Source: Maricaulis sp. | GTDB taxonomy: Bacteria > Pseudomonadota > Alphaproteobacteria > Caulobacterales > Maricaulaceae | Assembly: GCF_030149515.1 (NCBI RefSeq) | Contig: NZ_JASBRI010000014.1 | Span: 1 to 51,088 of the forward strand | Direction: 5' to 3' | Length of the DNA: 51,088 bases | Part shown: piece by piece, positions 15,546-24,948 of the stretch | Numbering within the stretch: the stretch's first letter is position 1 | Layout: the number at the start of each line of letters is the position of its first letter | Position numbers and translations under genes: made by a program | The notes under the pieces: model-generated | Database searches by the model: none | The model's input: the letters and a program-made list of their open reading frames with translations, nothing else | Told to the model about the DNA's origin: nothing

Positions 15546-16552
15546 GCAGCCCCTCCCTGCAATGCCAGCGTCTCCATGACGGCCTTTTGCACGTGCAGGC
15601 GGTTCTCGGCCTCGTCGATTCCCATGAAGGCCTCGCTGTCGACCACGGCATCGGCAATCTTCACATTGCGCCGCATGGGCAGGCAGTGGGAGACGACAGC
15701 CTTGTTGGTCAGCGCCATCTTCTCCGGCGTGATCATGAAGTCTGCACCCTTGGTCCTGAACGGCGCCTCCTCGTCCCAATTGCCGTAAAAGGGCAGCGCC
15801 CCCCAGCTCTTGGCATAGACCACATCGGCCCCGTCATAGGCCGCCTCGACATCGGTGGTGAGCGTCACCGATCCGCCGCCCTCGGCCGTGAAACGCTCGG
15901 CCGCGGACATGTAGCGCTCGTCCAGGCGATAGACCTCGTCGGGCACCAGCATGCGAACATTGGCACCGAACTTCGACGCGATCAGAAGGGCCGAATTCGC
16001 CACGGCCGTATTGAGCGGCTTGGGATGCGGCACCCAGGTCAGCAGATAGGTCTTGTCCGCAATCGGCCCGATCCGCTCCTGCAAGGCCAGCATGTGTGCC
16101 AGTTCCTGGCAGGGGTGGACGATGGTCTCCATGTTGATGACCGGCACGGTGGCGTGTTTCGCGAAGGCGGTGATCATCGGATCCTCGCGCTCGGCCAGCC
16201 AGTCCTCGAACCTGGGGAAGCAGCGGATGGCGATCAGGTCGACATAGCGTGAGAGCACCCGCGCAGCCTCGCGCACATGTTCCTCTTCGGCGCCATCCAT
16301 GACGGCCCCGTCGCCGAACTCCATCGGCCAGGTCGCCCCCTTGGCGTCCAGCACGATGGCATGACCACCCAGCTGGCGGGCGCCGATATCGAAGCTGGAT
16401 CGTGTTCGCAGCGAAGGATTGAAGAAGACCAGCGCGATGGACTTGCCCTCCAGCGATCGGCTCTTCACGCCCGACTTGAAGGCCGCCGCTCGGTCGAGCA
16501 GGCCCTGAAGTTCGTTGCGTGACCAATCTTCGGTGGACAGGAAATGGCGCAT
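15542..16552 (-). CDS. argF': N-acetylornithine carbamoyltransferase
   Basis: Transfers a carbamoyl group to N-acetylornithine, giving N-acetylcitrulline. The 336-residue protein has the carbamoyl-phosphate loop SLRTRSSF (47-54), TWPMEF with Trp75, VMDGAEEEHVREAARVL, the HPCQ box, KPLNTAVANSAL, and HCLPMRRNVK with Lys298, the residue carboxylated in the Xanthomonas enzyme. These mark the acetylornithine enzyme rather than ordinary OTCase. The Glu-rich DGAEEEH favours acetyl over succinyl substrate. The start has GAGGA 6 bases upstream. It is first in the arg operon and overlaps the next gene by 4 bp. It implies that an ArgE-type deacetylase acts later on acetylcitrulline. Confidence 0.92.
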   Translation of the reverse strand: MRHFLSTEDWSRNELQGLLDRAAAFKSGVKSRSLEGKSIALVFFNPSLRTRSSFDIGARQLGGHAIVLDAKGATWPMEFGDGAVMDGAEEEHVREAARVLSRYVDLIAIRCFPRFEDWLAEREDPMITAFAKHATVPVINMETIVHPCQELAHMLALQERIGPIADKTYLLTWVPHPKPLNTAVANSALLIASKFGANVRMLVPDEVYRLDERYMSAAERFTAEGGGSVTLTTDVEAAYDGADVVYAKSWGALPFYGNWDEEAPFRTKGADFMITPEKMALTNKAVVSHCLPMRRNVKIADAVVDSEAFMGIDEAENRLHVQKAVMETLALQGGAA

Positions 16553-16741
16553 TTGTCGTCCTCGCATCGCCTTGAGATGACATGAAAGCACGGCCATAGG
16601 ACCGGCGGGGCGCCATGTCTACACATCGCCGCGCCGTGCGCACGGGGATTTTGTCGCGTCGGCACAGCATCCCCGCGCCGAATATGGAATTTCCGTACGG
16701 ATTGTGGAACAAGCCGGACAGAGAGAGGGAGCCCGCCAGAC

Positions 16742-17521
16742 ATGTCCGTCATCGCCGTTATTCCGGCCCGCTACGGGTCGACCCGTTTTCCCGGCAAACC
16801 CCTGGCCATGATCGCCGGGAAGATGATGATCGAGCGGGTCTGGCGTATTGCCGCGGCGGCGAAAGGCGTCGACCGCGTCGTGGTCGCAACGGATGACCAA
16901 CGCATTCTCGATGCCGTGACGCAGGCGGGAGGCGAGGCCGTGATGACGGATCCCGGCTGCCGCAACGGTACCGAACGCGCCCTCGACGCCGTGCGGCGCC
17001 TAGATAGCGCTGCCGAGATCGTTATCAATGTGCAGGGCGATGCCCCGCTGATTCCGCCCTGGGTGATCGGCGGTGTCGCGGAAACCCTGCGCAACGATCC
17101 CGCCCTGCAAATAGCCACGCCGGCCATCGAACTGCCCGCCGGAACGGAAACGATGATGCGCGAAGCCAAGGCGAAGGGGTCGGCATCGGGCACGACGGTG
17201 GTCTTCAACAAGGCCATGGACGCGATGTATTTTTCCAAGGCCGTCATCCCCTTCCGCCGCAAGCCCGGCGAGGGCGTGCCCGCGTATCAGCATATCGGTC
17301 TCTACGGTTATCGCCGCGATACACTGGAACAGCTAGTAGCCCTGGAACCGACCCCGTTCGAACTGACCGAAAGCCTGGAGCAGTTGCGGGCGCTGGAGAA
17401 CGGCATCCCGATCCGCATCGTGCTGACCGATTATCGGGGCCGCTCGGCATGGTCGGTCGACGCGCCGGAGGATGCCGTACGCGTCGAGGGGATCATCGCG
17501 CGCGAGGGAGAACTGGTCTGA
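16742..17521 (+). CDS. kdsB: 3-deoxy-manno-octulosonate cytidylyltransferase (CMP-Kdo synthetase)
   Basis: Activates Kdo as CMP-Kdo for the lipopolysaccharide inner core. The 259-residue protein has the nucleotide-binding PARYGSTRFPGKPL (8-21), the metal-site region NVQGDAPLI, AYQHIGLYGYRRDTL, and the C-terminal DYRGRSAWSVDAPEDAVRVE, typical for KdsB. It could also act on an amino-Kdo variant. Its TGA overlaps the next start (TGATG). The 189-bp gap before it (16553-16741) must hold divergent promoters for kdsB and the arg operon; I found no convincing boxes. Confidence 0.92.
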   Translation: MSVIAVIPARYGSTRFPGKPLAMIAGKMMIERVWRIAAAAKGVDRVVVATDDQRILDAVTQAGGEAVMTDPGCRNGTERALDAVRRLDSAAEIVINVQGDAPLIPPWVIGGVAETLRNDPALQIATPAIELPAGTETMMREAKAKGSASGTTVVFNKAMDAMYFSKAVIPFRRKPGEGVPAYQHIGLYGYRRDTLEQLVALEPTPFELTESLEQLRALENGIPIRIVLTDYRGRSAWSVDAPEDAVRVEGIIAREGELV

Positions 17522-18150
17522 TGGCGAAGATCCTGCTCGCCCGGCACGGCAATACCTTTGGTCCGGGCGACACCCCGGTCTGGGTGGGCGCCAAGGAAGA
17601 CTTGCCGCTGGTGGAAAGCGGAGAAGCGCAGGCAACCGCCCTGGGGGATGCGCTGAATGCGGCCGGACTGGCCCTTGGCCGCATTGTCTGCGGTCCGCTG
17701 AAACGGACCCGCCGCGCCGCCGAAATCGTGGCCGGGCGGACCGGCTTTGCCGGCGCGCCCGAGATCGATGACCGCCTGTTGGAGATCGACTACGGTTCCT
17801 GGGGTGGCAAGTCCAACGACCAGATCGTCGCCGAATTCGGCGCCGGGGCGCTGGAAACCTGGGACAGGCACCACCGCCGGCCGGACGCGGCCGACTGGTC
17901 GCCGGACGAGGCCGTGCTGAAAACCAATGCCCTAGCGGCCATGCGCGATGCGGCGGCGGGCCCGCTGACCCTCGTCATCACATCCAATGGCGTCCTGCGC
18001 TACATGCATGGCGCCCTTGCCGGCCCCGGGAGGGGCGCGAAGGTGAAAACCGGGCATGTCTGTGCGGCGGACATCTCCGGCGAAGACGGTACGCGCCTGT
18101 TCTGGAACGAAAAGCCCGACGCTGACCTGCTGAAACGGACCTTCGGTTAG
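17521..18150 (+). CDS. Histidine phosphatase (phosphoglycerate mutase-like) family protein
   Basis: A 209-residue soluble protein with the RHG motif LLARHGNT (nucleophile His9) and LKRTRRAAEIV, DYGSWGG, plus ITSNGVLRYMHG in the second-half catalytic region. Members remove phosphate from sugars, nucleotides or proteins. Because it is translationally coupled to kdsB it may act in sugar or envelope metabolism, but the substrate is unknown. Its stop overlaps that of the hydrolase on the other strand as TTAG. Confidence 0.82.
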   Translation: MAKILLARHGNTFGPGDTPVWVGAKEDLPLVESGEAQATALGDALNAAGLALGRIVCGPLKRTRRAAEIVAGRTGFAGAPEIDDRLLEIDYGSWGGKSNDQIVAEFGAGALETWDRHHRRPDAADWSPDEAVLKTNALAAMRDAAAGPLTLVITSNGVLRYMHGALAGPGRGAKVKTGHVCAADISGEDGTRLFWNEKPDADLLKRTFG

Positions 18151-19016
18151 TCGACGCGGTCGAGCAGGGCCGATACGGCAGACCAGGCCTCCGGTTCGGT
18201 CATGAACGGGGCATGGCCGACATCGGGGACTTCCGCCACGACCAGGTCCGGATTGCGCCGCTTCATCTCGGCCACCGTCTCCGGCAAAAGGAGGTCGGAA
18301 ATGCCGCCCCGGACGACCACGGTCGGAATGCCGCTGAACGGTTCCCAGAAATCCCAGATATCCGGCAAGGGCGTCCCTCCGTCGATCATCGACAGGAGAT
18401 TGCCGTCATAGTCCAGCACGACCTGACCGTCCCGCTCGATCCAGGTCTTTTTGGCAAAGTCGAGCCAGAAGGCCTCGTCGTCCGCCTTGCCCGGGAAAGC
18501 GGCGAGATTGCTCTCGCGGGTGCGTGCCGCAGCGTCCTGCCAATCGGCCGCCGGCTCGCGGCTGGACGTATTCAGCTTGATCCGGTCGAGACCCTCGCGG
18601 GCGATGGACGGTCCGATATCGTTGATCACTGCCGCCGCCAGCCGCCGGGGCTGCATGCCGGCGGCGATCATCGTCATCAGTCCGCCCATGGACGTGCCGA
18701 CGAAAACGGCCCGGCCGATCCCGAGATCGTCCAGAAGTGCCAGCATGTCGGCCGCATAAACCGGCGGCGTGTACCGTTCGGTCTGTGGATCCGGGTCCGA
18801 CCGCCCCCGGCCACGCTGCGAGGCGACGATCACACGCCGCCCCTTCGCCGCGATCATCGGCGCCAATTCTTCAAAGTCTTTCACATTGCGCGTCAAACCG
18901 TGCAGGCACAGGACCGGCACACCCCGTTCCGTCCCCTGCGCCAGGTAGTCGCGGTAATGCAGGCGCAGCCCGTCCGCATTGGTGAAGAAATGGTCGGTAA
19001 ACATCGCGTCGGTCAT
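18147..19016 (-). CDS. Alpha/beta hydrolase
   Basis: A 289-residue soluble hydrolase: oxyanion LCLHGLTRN (37-45), nucleophile elbow GTSMGG (Ser109), an Asp in the EPFSGIPTVVVRGGISDLL strand region, and the final catalytic VGHAPFMTEP. Likely an esterase, lactonase or epoxide-type hydrolase; substrate unknown. It overlaps the MFS transporter gene by 4 bp (ATGA), so the two are one minus-strand operon, and the hydrolase may process what the transporter moves. A second ATG at 19004 is an alternative start. Confidence 0.85.
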   Translation of the reverse strand: MTDAMFTDHFFTNADGLRLHYRDYLAQGTERGVPVLCLHGLTRNVKDFEELAPMIAAKGRRVIVASQRGRGRSDPDPQTERYTPPVYAADMLALLDDLGIGRAVFVGTSMGGLMTMIAAGMQPRRLAAAVINDIGPSIAREGLDRIKLNTSSREPAADWQDAAARTRESNLAAFPGKADDEAFWLDFAKKTWIERDGQVVLDYDGNLLSMIDGGTPLPDIWDFWEPFSGIPTVVVRGGISDLLLPETVAEMKRRNPDLVVAEVPDVGHAPFMTEPEAWSAVSALLDRVD

Positions 19017-20752
19017 TGGGCGGGTTCGGCCTCCGTGGGCGGCTCGGCTTGCGGAACGGGTTTGAGATCGCCATCGCCTTCCCAGTCGCGGGCCAGATAA
19101 CGGGCCGCCCAGAACATGAAGAAGGCCGCGACCAAGTAGAGGCAGGCTCCGATGACAATGGAAATGCGCAGCGAGCCGTCACCGAATGTCGGCTGCAGCA
19201 CGGTCGATATGCGGCCGAGCACATAGACCCCGCCACCAATCTCCAGAAGGTTGTTGATCAGCAGGAAGACCGAAGAGGCGCTGGTCCGCATGTGCGGCGG
19301 CATCAGGTGCTGGAAGGCCGAGAGCACCGGTCCGAGCCAGGCAAGGCCGAGCGCGGTCGGAATGAACAGGATGGCCGTGGCCAGCAGCGGCGATGGCGAC
19401 AGTATCCCCGCCCAGTAAAGCGGCGCGCTGAGCAGGAAGGCCATTGCCGGTACGGTGGCGAAGGCCGAGCGCTTGCTCTTGCCCATGATGTCGCCCATCA
19501 CGCCGCCCAGGAAAATGCCCAGGCTTCCCGCCACAAACAGCACGCCGCCGAACAGCCAGCCTGTTTCCGTGAGCGAAAGCTGGAAATTGCGCGCGAAGAA
19601 GGAAGGCAGCCAGAAGAAGACGCCATAACCCATCATCGAGGATGCCGACGCGCCGAGGATCATCAGCCAGAAGCTCGGCTTTTCCAGGGCCAGCGACATG
19701 AAGTCCCGGAATGCCGCGAAGAAGGCCCCCAGCAGAATGCCCGCCACGGCGTGGCCGATGAGCCATCCGATCGCGGCCGCACCGAAGCCCGCGCCGTCAA
19801 GCGCCGGAATGCCCCAGGCGACCAGGGCCGAGAGCTGCATCAGCACGGCCAGACCCAGCATCAGGAGCGGCGCGCGCGTTTGGCGGCCGACCCAGATACC
19901 GCCCATCCAGCCCGACACGGCCCCGACGACGGCCGCCGCCAGCAGTACCGGCACCGACTGTACCGTTGTGGCGCCGAAGACCAGCATGTTGAACAGGGAC
20001 AGAAGACTGGGCAGCGCGAACAGGACAGCTCCGGCGATCGAGAGCGTGCGGATCTTGCCGGGGGCGTACTGGCCGGTCTCCTGACGCGACTGCGCGGCAC
20101 GCGTCGGCACCGTGTCGAACTGGCCGCGCTTGGGCTCGCGCACGATCAGCTTGAAGATCGGCGCCAGCACGATACCGGCCACGCCGACAATGATGAAAGC
20201 CGCGCGCCAGTCCAGCGAGTCCGAAATGCCGCCACCGGCGATCTGCGAACCGGCGATGACGCCGAACGCACTGCCCACGGGAATACCCAGTGAATAGATC
20301 GCCAGCGCACGGGCCCGTTCCGCGGGCGGGTGGTAATCGGCGATGATCGTGTAGGCCGGTGCCACACCGCCGGCCTCGCCAACGCCGACACCAACCCGGG
20401 CCAGGAATAGCTGCATGAAATTCTGTGCGAATCCGCTGATCGCCGTAAATCCGCTCCACACCGTCAGCGCGATTGTCATGATCCAGGTGCGGTTCATGCG
20501 GTCGGCAAACCACGCGATGGGAACGCCGAGCGTAGAATAGAGGATCGCAAAGGCAATCCCGCCCAGAAGCCCGAGCTGTTCATCCGTCAGCCCCAGGTCT
20601 TCCTTGATCGGAATGGCGAGGATGGAAATGATCTGGCGATCGAGAAAGTTGAACGCGTAGACCAGGAACAGCAGCAGCATGACAACGCTGCGATAGCCTG
20701 CACTCGCCTTTGTGGCGGTGCCGGCAGCTCCGCCCTCATTATCTGCCGCCAT
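19013..20752 (-). CDS. MFS transporter, spinster-like
   Basis: A 579-residue inner-membrane transporter with about 12 helices. The first helix NFLDRQIISILAIPIKEDLGLTDEQLGLL and loop GVPIAWFADRMNR are of the spinster-type MFS group common in marine alphaproteobacteria. VGVGEAGGVAPAYTIIADY is the helix 4-5 signature. It is longer than the typical 420-450, with extra sequence between helices 6 and 8. Cargo is unknown; relatives move lipids, sugars or aromatic acids. A strong palindrome 59 bp upstream suggests repressor control. GAGAGATC precedes the ATG. Confidence 0.85.
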   Translation of the reverse strand: MAADNEGGAAGTATKASAGYRSVVMLLLFLVYAFNFLDRQIISILAIPIKEDLGLTDEQLGLLGGIAFAILYSTLGVPIAWFADRMNRTWIMTIALTVWSGFTAISGFAQNFMQLFLARVGVGVGEAGGVAPAYTIIADYHPPAERARALAIYSLGIPVGSAFGVIAGSQIAGGGISDSLDWRAAFIIVGVAGIVLAPIFKLIVREPKRGQFDTVPTRAAQSRQETGQYAPGKIRTLSIAGAVLFALPSLLSLFNMLVFGATTVQSVPVLLAAAVVGAVSGWMGGIWVGRQTRAPLLMLGLAVLMQLSALVAWGIPALDGAGFGAAAIGWLIGHAVAGILLGAFFAAFRDFMSLALEKPSFWLMILGASASSMMGYGVFFWLPSFFARNFQLSLTETGWLFGGVLFVAGSLGIFLGGVMGDIMGKSKRSAFATVPAMAFLLSAPLYWAGILSPSPLLATAILFIPTALGLAWLGPVLSAFQHLMPPHMRTSASSVFLLINNLLEIGGGVYVLGRISTVLQPTFGDGSLRISIVIGACLYLVAAFFMFWAARYLARDWEGDGDLKPVPQAEPPTEAEPAQ

Positions 20753-20810
20753 GATCTCTCCCCTCAGGCGTACCGGTTCTTCGACCGGCCTGATTCCGTC
20801 TCAGGTCCGC

Positions 20811-20840
20811 ACCAAACATGAATGGTCATTCAGGTTTGGT
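20811..20840. promoter_or_regulatory. 30-bp near-perfect palindrome, TetR-type operator candidate
   Basis: The core TGAATG-GT-CATTCA (20819-20832) is perfect, and it is flanked by ACCAAAC (20811-20817) and GTTTGGT (20834-20840), which also pair. Only the two central bases and one symmetric pair break the dyad. It lies 59 bp upstream of the MFS start and 120 bp before the M28 peptidase, a normal place for a repressor site. TGAATG-N2-CATTCA cores are seen at TetR/FadR-like operators. Confidence 0.6.
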
Positions 20841-20960
20841 CAAACCCCATTTCCGCACGAATGTGATGCGGCCCCTTGTGCATGTCATGCACGAGTGCAG
20901 GATGTGCCACAGTTTTACGGCAAAGCCCAAGGCCTAGCTGGCCGAATAATGGGGGAGAGA

Positions 20961-22673
<1,713 letters not shown>

Positions 22674-22692
22674 GACAGCACGGCACCAACGG

Positions 22693-22723
22693 AAAAGGGC
22701 GGCCCGGCGGGCCGCCCTCTTTC
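22693..22723. terminator. Bidirectional terminator between M28 gene and XRE cluster
   Basis: A perfect 9-bp stem GGGCGGCCC (22697-22705) / GGGCCGCCC (22709-22717) with loop GGC. On the plus strand it is followed by TCTTTCC, on the minus strand by TTTTCC. The genes end at 22673 (plus) and 22743 (minus). Confidence 0.82.
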
Positions 22724-22742
22724 CATGACTGCAACCGGTCGG

Positions 22743-23387
22743 TCAAAAGGTGCGTCGCGCTACGACCTTGTCGCCACGTTCTTCCAGCCGGGCGGTGTAT
22801 CTGGACTCGTCCAGCACTGCGCCGGAATGCACGCAGTAGACCGTGCGGGCCTCGGAAATGCGCGGCCAGTGAATGAAGTCGCACAGCAGTTTCTTGAGGC
22901 CCGAGGACACATTCACTTCCATCGACCCCAGGCTCTGGGCATAGGCGAGATTGTTCTGGAACATGCCCTCCTCGCGGATCTTCTCAAGGGCGGTCATGAA
23001 ATCCCCGCCGAGAAAATCACGGATATTCCGGCCTTCGGCCTCGTGGCGGGCCATGCCGAAAAGTTCCAGCGCACCGCGCGACACCGCCTTGATCATACCC
23101 ATGGAGTCGGTGACGAATTCAACGGACGGATTAAGGGTCACCAGATCGACCCAGGTCGGCGCCGGCGCGACGACGAAGGCGTCCTGTACCAGTTCGGCCA
23201 TGCGCCGCTTGACGCGTTCGGGCGGATCGCTGTCACCGTTTTCCCAGCGCGAGATCATTGCCTGGGTCACACCGAGATCGGCCGCAAGTGCGGCCTGTTT
23301 CAACCGTTTCGACATCCGGAAATTCCGGATGACCGACGGCCAGTTCACCTTGTTGGACGACACAGACAACTTGATGTCCTGTACCAA
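22743..23387 (-). CDS. XRE-family HTH regulator with PAS-like C-terminal domain (paralogue C)
   Basis: The 214-residue protein has an XRE helix-turn-helix (WPSVIRNFRMSKRLKQAALAADLGVTQAMISRWENG, about 16-52), a PAS-like part (VEFVTDSMGMIKAVSRGALELFGM), and a C-terminal segment CDFIHWP...YCVHSGAVLDESRY. It is the last of three tandem paralogues. The start is TTG, with GAGGGGGA ending 6 bases upstream; a GTG eight codons on is an alternative. The PAS-like part probably senses a ligand and modulates DNA binding, which is inference. It lies 20 bp after the preceding paralogue. Confidence 0.75.
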   Translation of the reverse strand: MVQDIKLSVSSNKVNWPSVIRNFRMSKRLKQAALAADLGVTQAMISRWENGDSDPPERVKRRMAELVQDAFVVAPAPTWVDLVTLNPSVEFVTDSMGMIKAVSRGALELFGMARHEAEGRNIRDFLGGDFMTALEKIREEGMFQNNLAYAQSLGSMEVNVSSGLKKLLCDFIHWPRISEARTVYCVHSGAVLDESRYTARLEERGDKVVARRTF

Positions 23388-23407
23388 TTCCGTCCCCCTC
23401 GAGAGCC

Positions 23408-24064
23408 CTACCGGGCCGTCACCAAATCGAACTGCCCGGGCATGGCCCGGCGCAATTCTTCAAAGTCCGCCTCGTCGATACGGGCGCCGGACAGCATCCA
23501 GCGGATTTCGCCGTCTTCACCCCGATGTGGCCAGTGCAGACCCTGTACACAGCACCCGGCCACCTGCCCGTTCCTGTCGACAAAACAGTACCTGTCAGCA
23601 CTTTCAACACTTTCGACCGCTTCGTCAAAGAATCCGGCCGACAAAAGAAGGCCGAACAGTCTGGGCAGGTCACCGGTGAACACGTCCTGGACGTGTTCAC
23701 CCTCGATTTCGCTCCGGCCGCGGCCCAGCAGGCGGGCCAGGCCCTGGCTGGCGGTTTCGATGAGGCCGCTGCGGTTGATGACGGCGGCGAGACCGGGCTG
23801 TTCGCCGGCATGGGTGCGCCAGTCGATCAGCGGTGCGCCGACCGTGTCGGTCCGGAGCAAGTCCATGATCCGCTGCTGCATCCCCGGGCTGGGATCGACC
23901 ACGCCCGACTCCCAGCGCGACACCATGGCCTGGGTGACGCCGAGATCGGCTGCCAGGGCGGCCTGCTTGATATTGCGCGTAAACCGGTAACGGCGCAGAC
24001 GGGCGCGCCACTGGCCGTGAAGCAGCTCGTTGTCGGGCGTGTCCTTGCGCGGGCGCCGGGGCAT
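23408..24064 (-). CDS. XRE-family HTH regulator with PAS-like C-terminal domain (paralogue B)
   Basis: A 218-residue protein of the same layout: basic N-terminus, HTH (YRFTRNIKQAALAADLGVTQAMVSRWESG), PAS-like part (LAAVINRSGLIETASQGLARLLGRGRSEIEGEHVQDVF), then CCVQGLHWPHRGEDGEIRWMLSGARIDEADFEEL. The C-terminal Cys/His-Trp-Pro segment is shared with the neighbours. ATG 24064 is one base after the TGA of paralogue A, with GGAAGG upstream, so translation is probably coupled. Two cysteines in CCVQG could bind metal or haem, speculative. Confidence 0.78.
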   Translation of the reverse strand: MPRRPRKDTPDNELLHGQWRARLRRYRFTRNIKQAALAADLGVTQAMVSRWESGVVDPSPGMQQRIMDLLRTDTVGAPLIDWRTHAGEQPGLAAVINRSGLIETASQGLARLLGRGRSEIEGEHVQDVFTGDLPRLFGLLLSAGFFDEAVESVESADRYCFVDRNGQVAGCCVQGLHWPHRGEDGEIRWMLSGARIDEADFEELRRAMPGQFDLVTAR

Positions 24065-24065
24065 T

Positions 24066-24710
24066 TCAGATCGCCTTCCGGACAACGCGGGCGCTTCCCA
24101 GGCGCCGGCGTACATCGTCGTAGACGGATTGCGTCACCTCGGCGCCCGACATTAGCCAGACGATCTGCGGTCCTGGCAGGAAGGTCGGCCGGTGCAGACC
24201 GTGGCAGAGAACGGTCCGGATCTGACCGTCCGGCGCCAGGAATTCGCAGCGGTCCATGCTTTCCGCCGACGCCACACGGCCCCCGAAGAAGCCGCTCGCG
24301 GTGAGGGTATCGAAAAGCTCCACCAGATCACCCTGGAAGGCCTCGTGGAGATAGCGGCCCTCGATACCGTGGCGTTCGCATTTGAGAACACGCAGGAACC
24401 CGCGGCTCGCCCGCTGGATCCGGCCTTCCGGGTCGATCACACCGACCACCGAGGGATGCCGTCCGATCCGCTCCAGCCAGGCCTCCCGTGAAACCGAGGC
24501 ATGCGAGGTCCAGTAAAGCTCGAAGACTCGTTCCTGGATGCGGTGACTGGGCTCGGCAGCGCCGGATTCCCAGCGCGAGATCATGGTCTGGGTCACCCCC
24601 AGATCATGCGCCAGCGCGGCCTGCTTGAGACCTTTGGACAGGCGGTAGTGGCGGATCACCGAGGGCCAGTGAATGGTCCGCGCTTCAACGGTCGGAAACA
24701 CCTGAGACAT
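24066..24710 (-). CDS. XRE-family HTH regulator with PAS-like C-terminal domain (paralogue A)
   Basis: First of the three tandem paralogues, 214 residues: HTH at about 17-50 (HYRLSKGLKQAALAHDLGVTQTMISRWESG), PAS-like sensor (VVGVIDPEGRIQRASRGFLRVLKCERHGIEGRYLHEAF, about 88-125), and C-terminal VLCHGLHRPTFLPGPQIVWLMSGAEVTQSVYDDV. GGAG lies 8 bases before the ATG. A perfect inverted repeat at 24768-24782, about 60 bp upstream, may be its own operator. It is divergent from the PiT-like permease gene, which it may control. Confidence 0.8.
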   Translation of the reverse strand: MSQVFPTVEARTIHWPSVIRHYRLSKGLKQAALAHDLGVTQTMISRWESGAAEPSHRIQERVFELYWTSHASVSREAWLERIGRHPSVVGVIDPEGRIQRASRGFLRVLKCERHGIEGRYLHEAFQGDLVELFDTLTASGFFGGRVASAESMDRCEFLAPDGQIRTVLCHGLHRPTFLPGPQIVWLMSGAEVTQSVYDDVRRRLGSARVVRKAI

Positions 24711-24767
24711 CAGCGCAACTCCGTCTGGAACGGGGCGCCAGCCGCGGCAGGCTTTGAGTTATAAAAT

Positions 24768-24782
24768 ATAACCCATCTGCAC
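24768..24782. promoter_or_regulatory. GTTATA-AAA-TATAAC inverted repeat, candidate XRE operator
   Basis: A perfect 6-3-6 inverted repeat in an otherwise GC-rich region, 58 bp upstream of paralogue A and 167 bp upstream of the divergent permease. Its AT-rich centre could also contain the -10 element of the regulator promoter. Confidence 0.5.
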
Positions 24783-24948
24783 GCGAAAGGAAAGGCGGCA
24801 GCGTAACGCCACTGCACGTTCGGGAAACCGCTGATCCTTCACGACAGTTTTGTGAAATTCTCAGCCCGCCGCGCTTTGCCGATTGATCCGGCAACAGCGA
24901 ACTTGCTACCTGCCCCCGCGCTTCCCACAGGACAAGGTAGTCTGCGTC

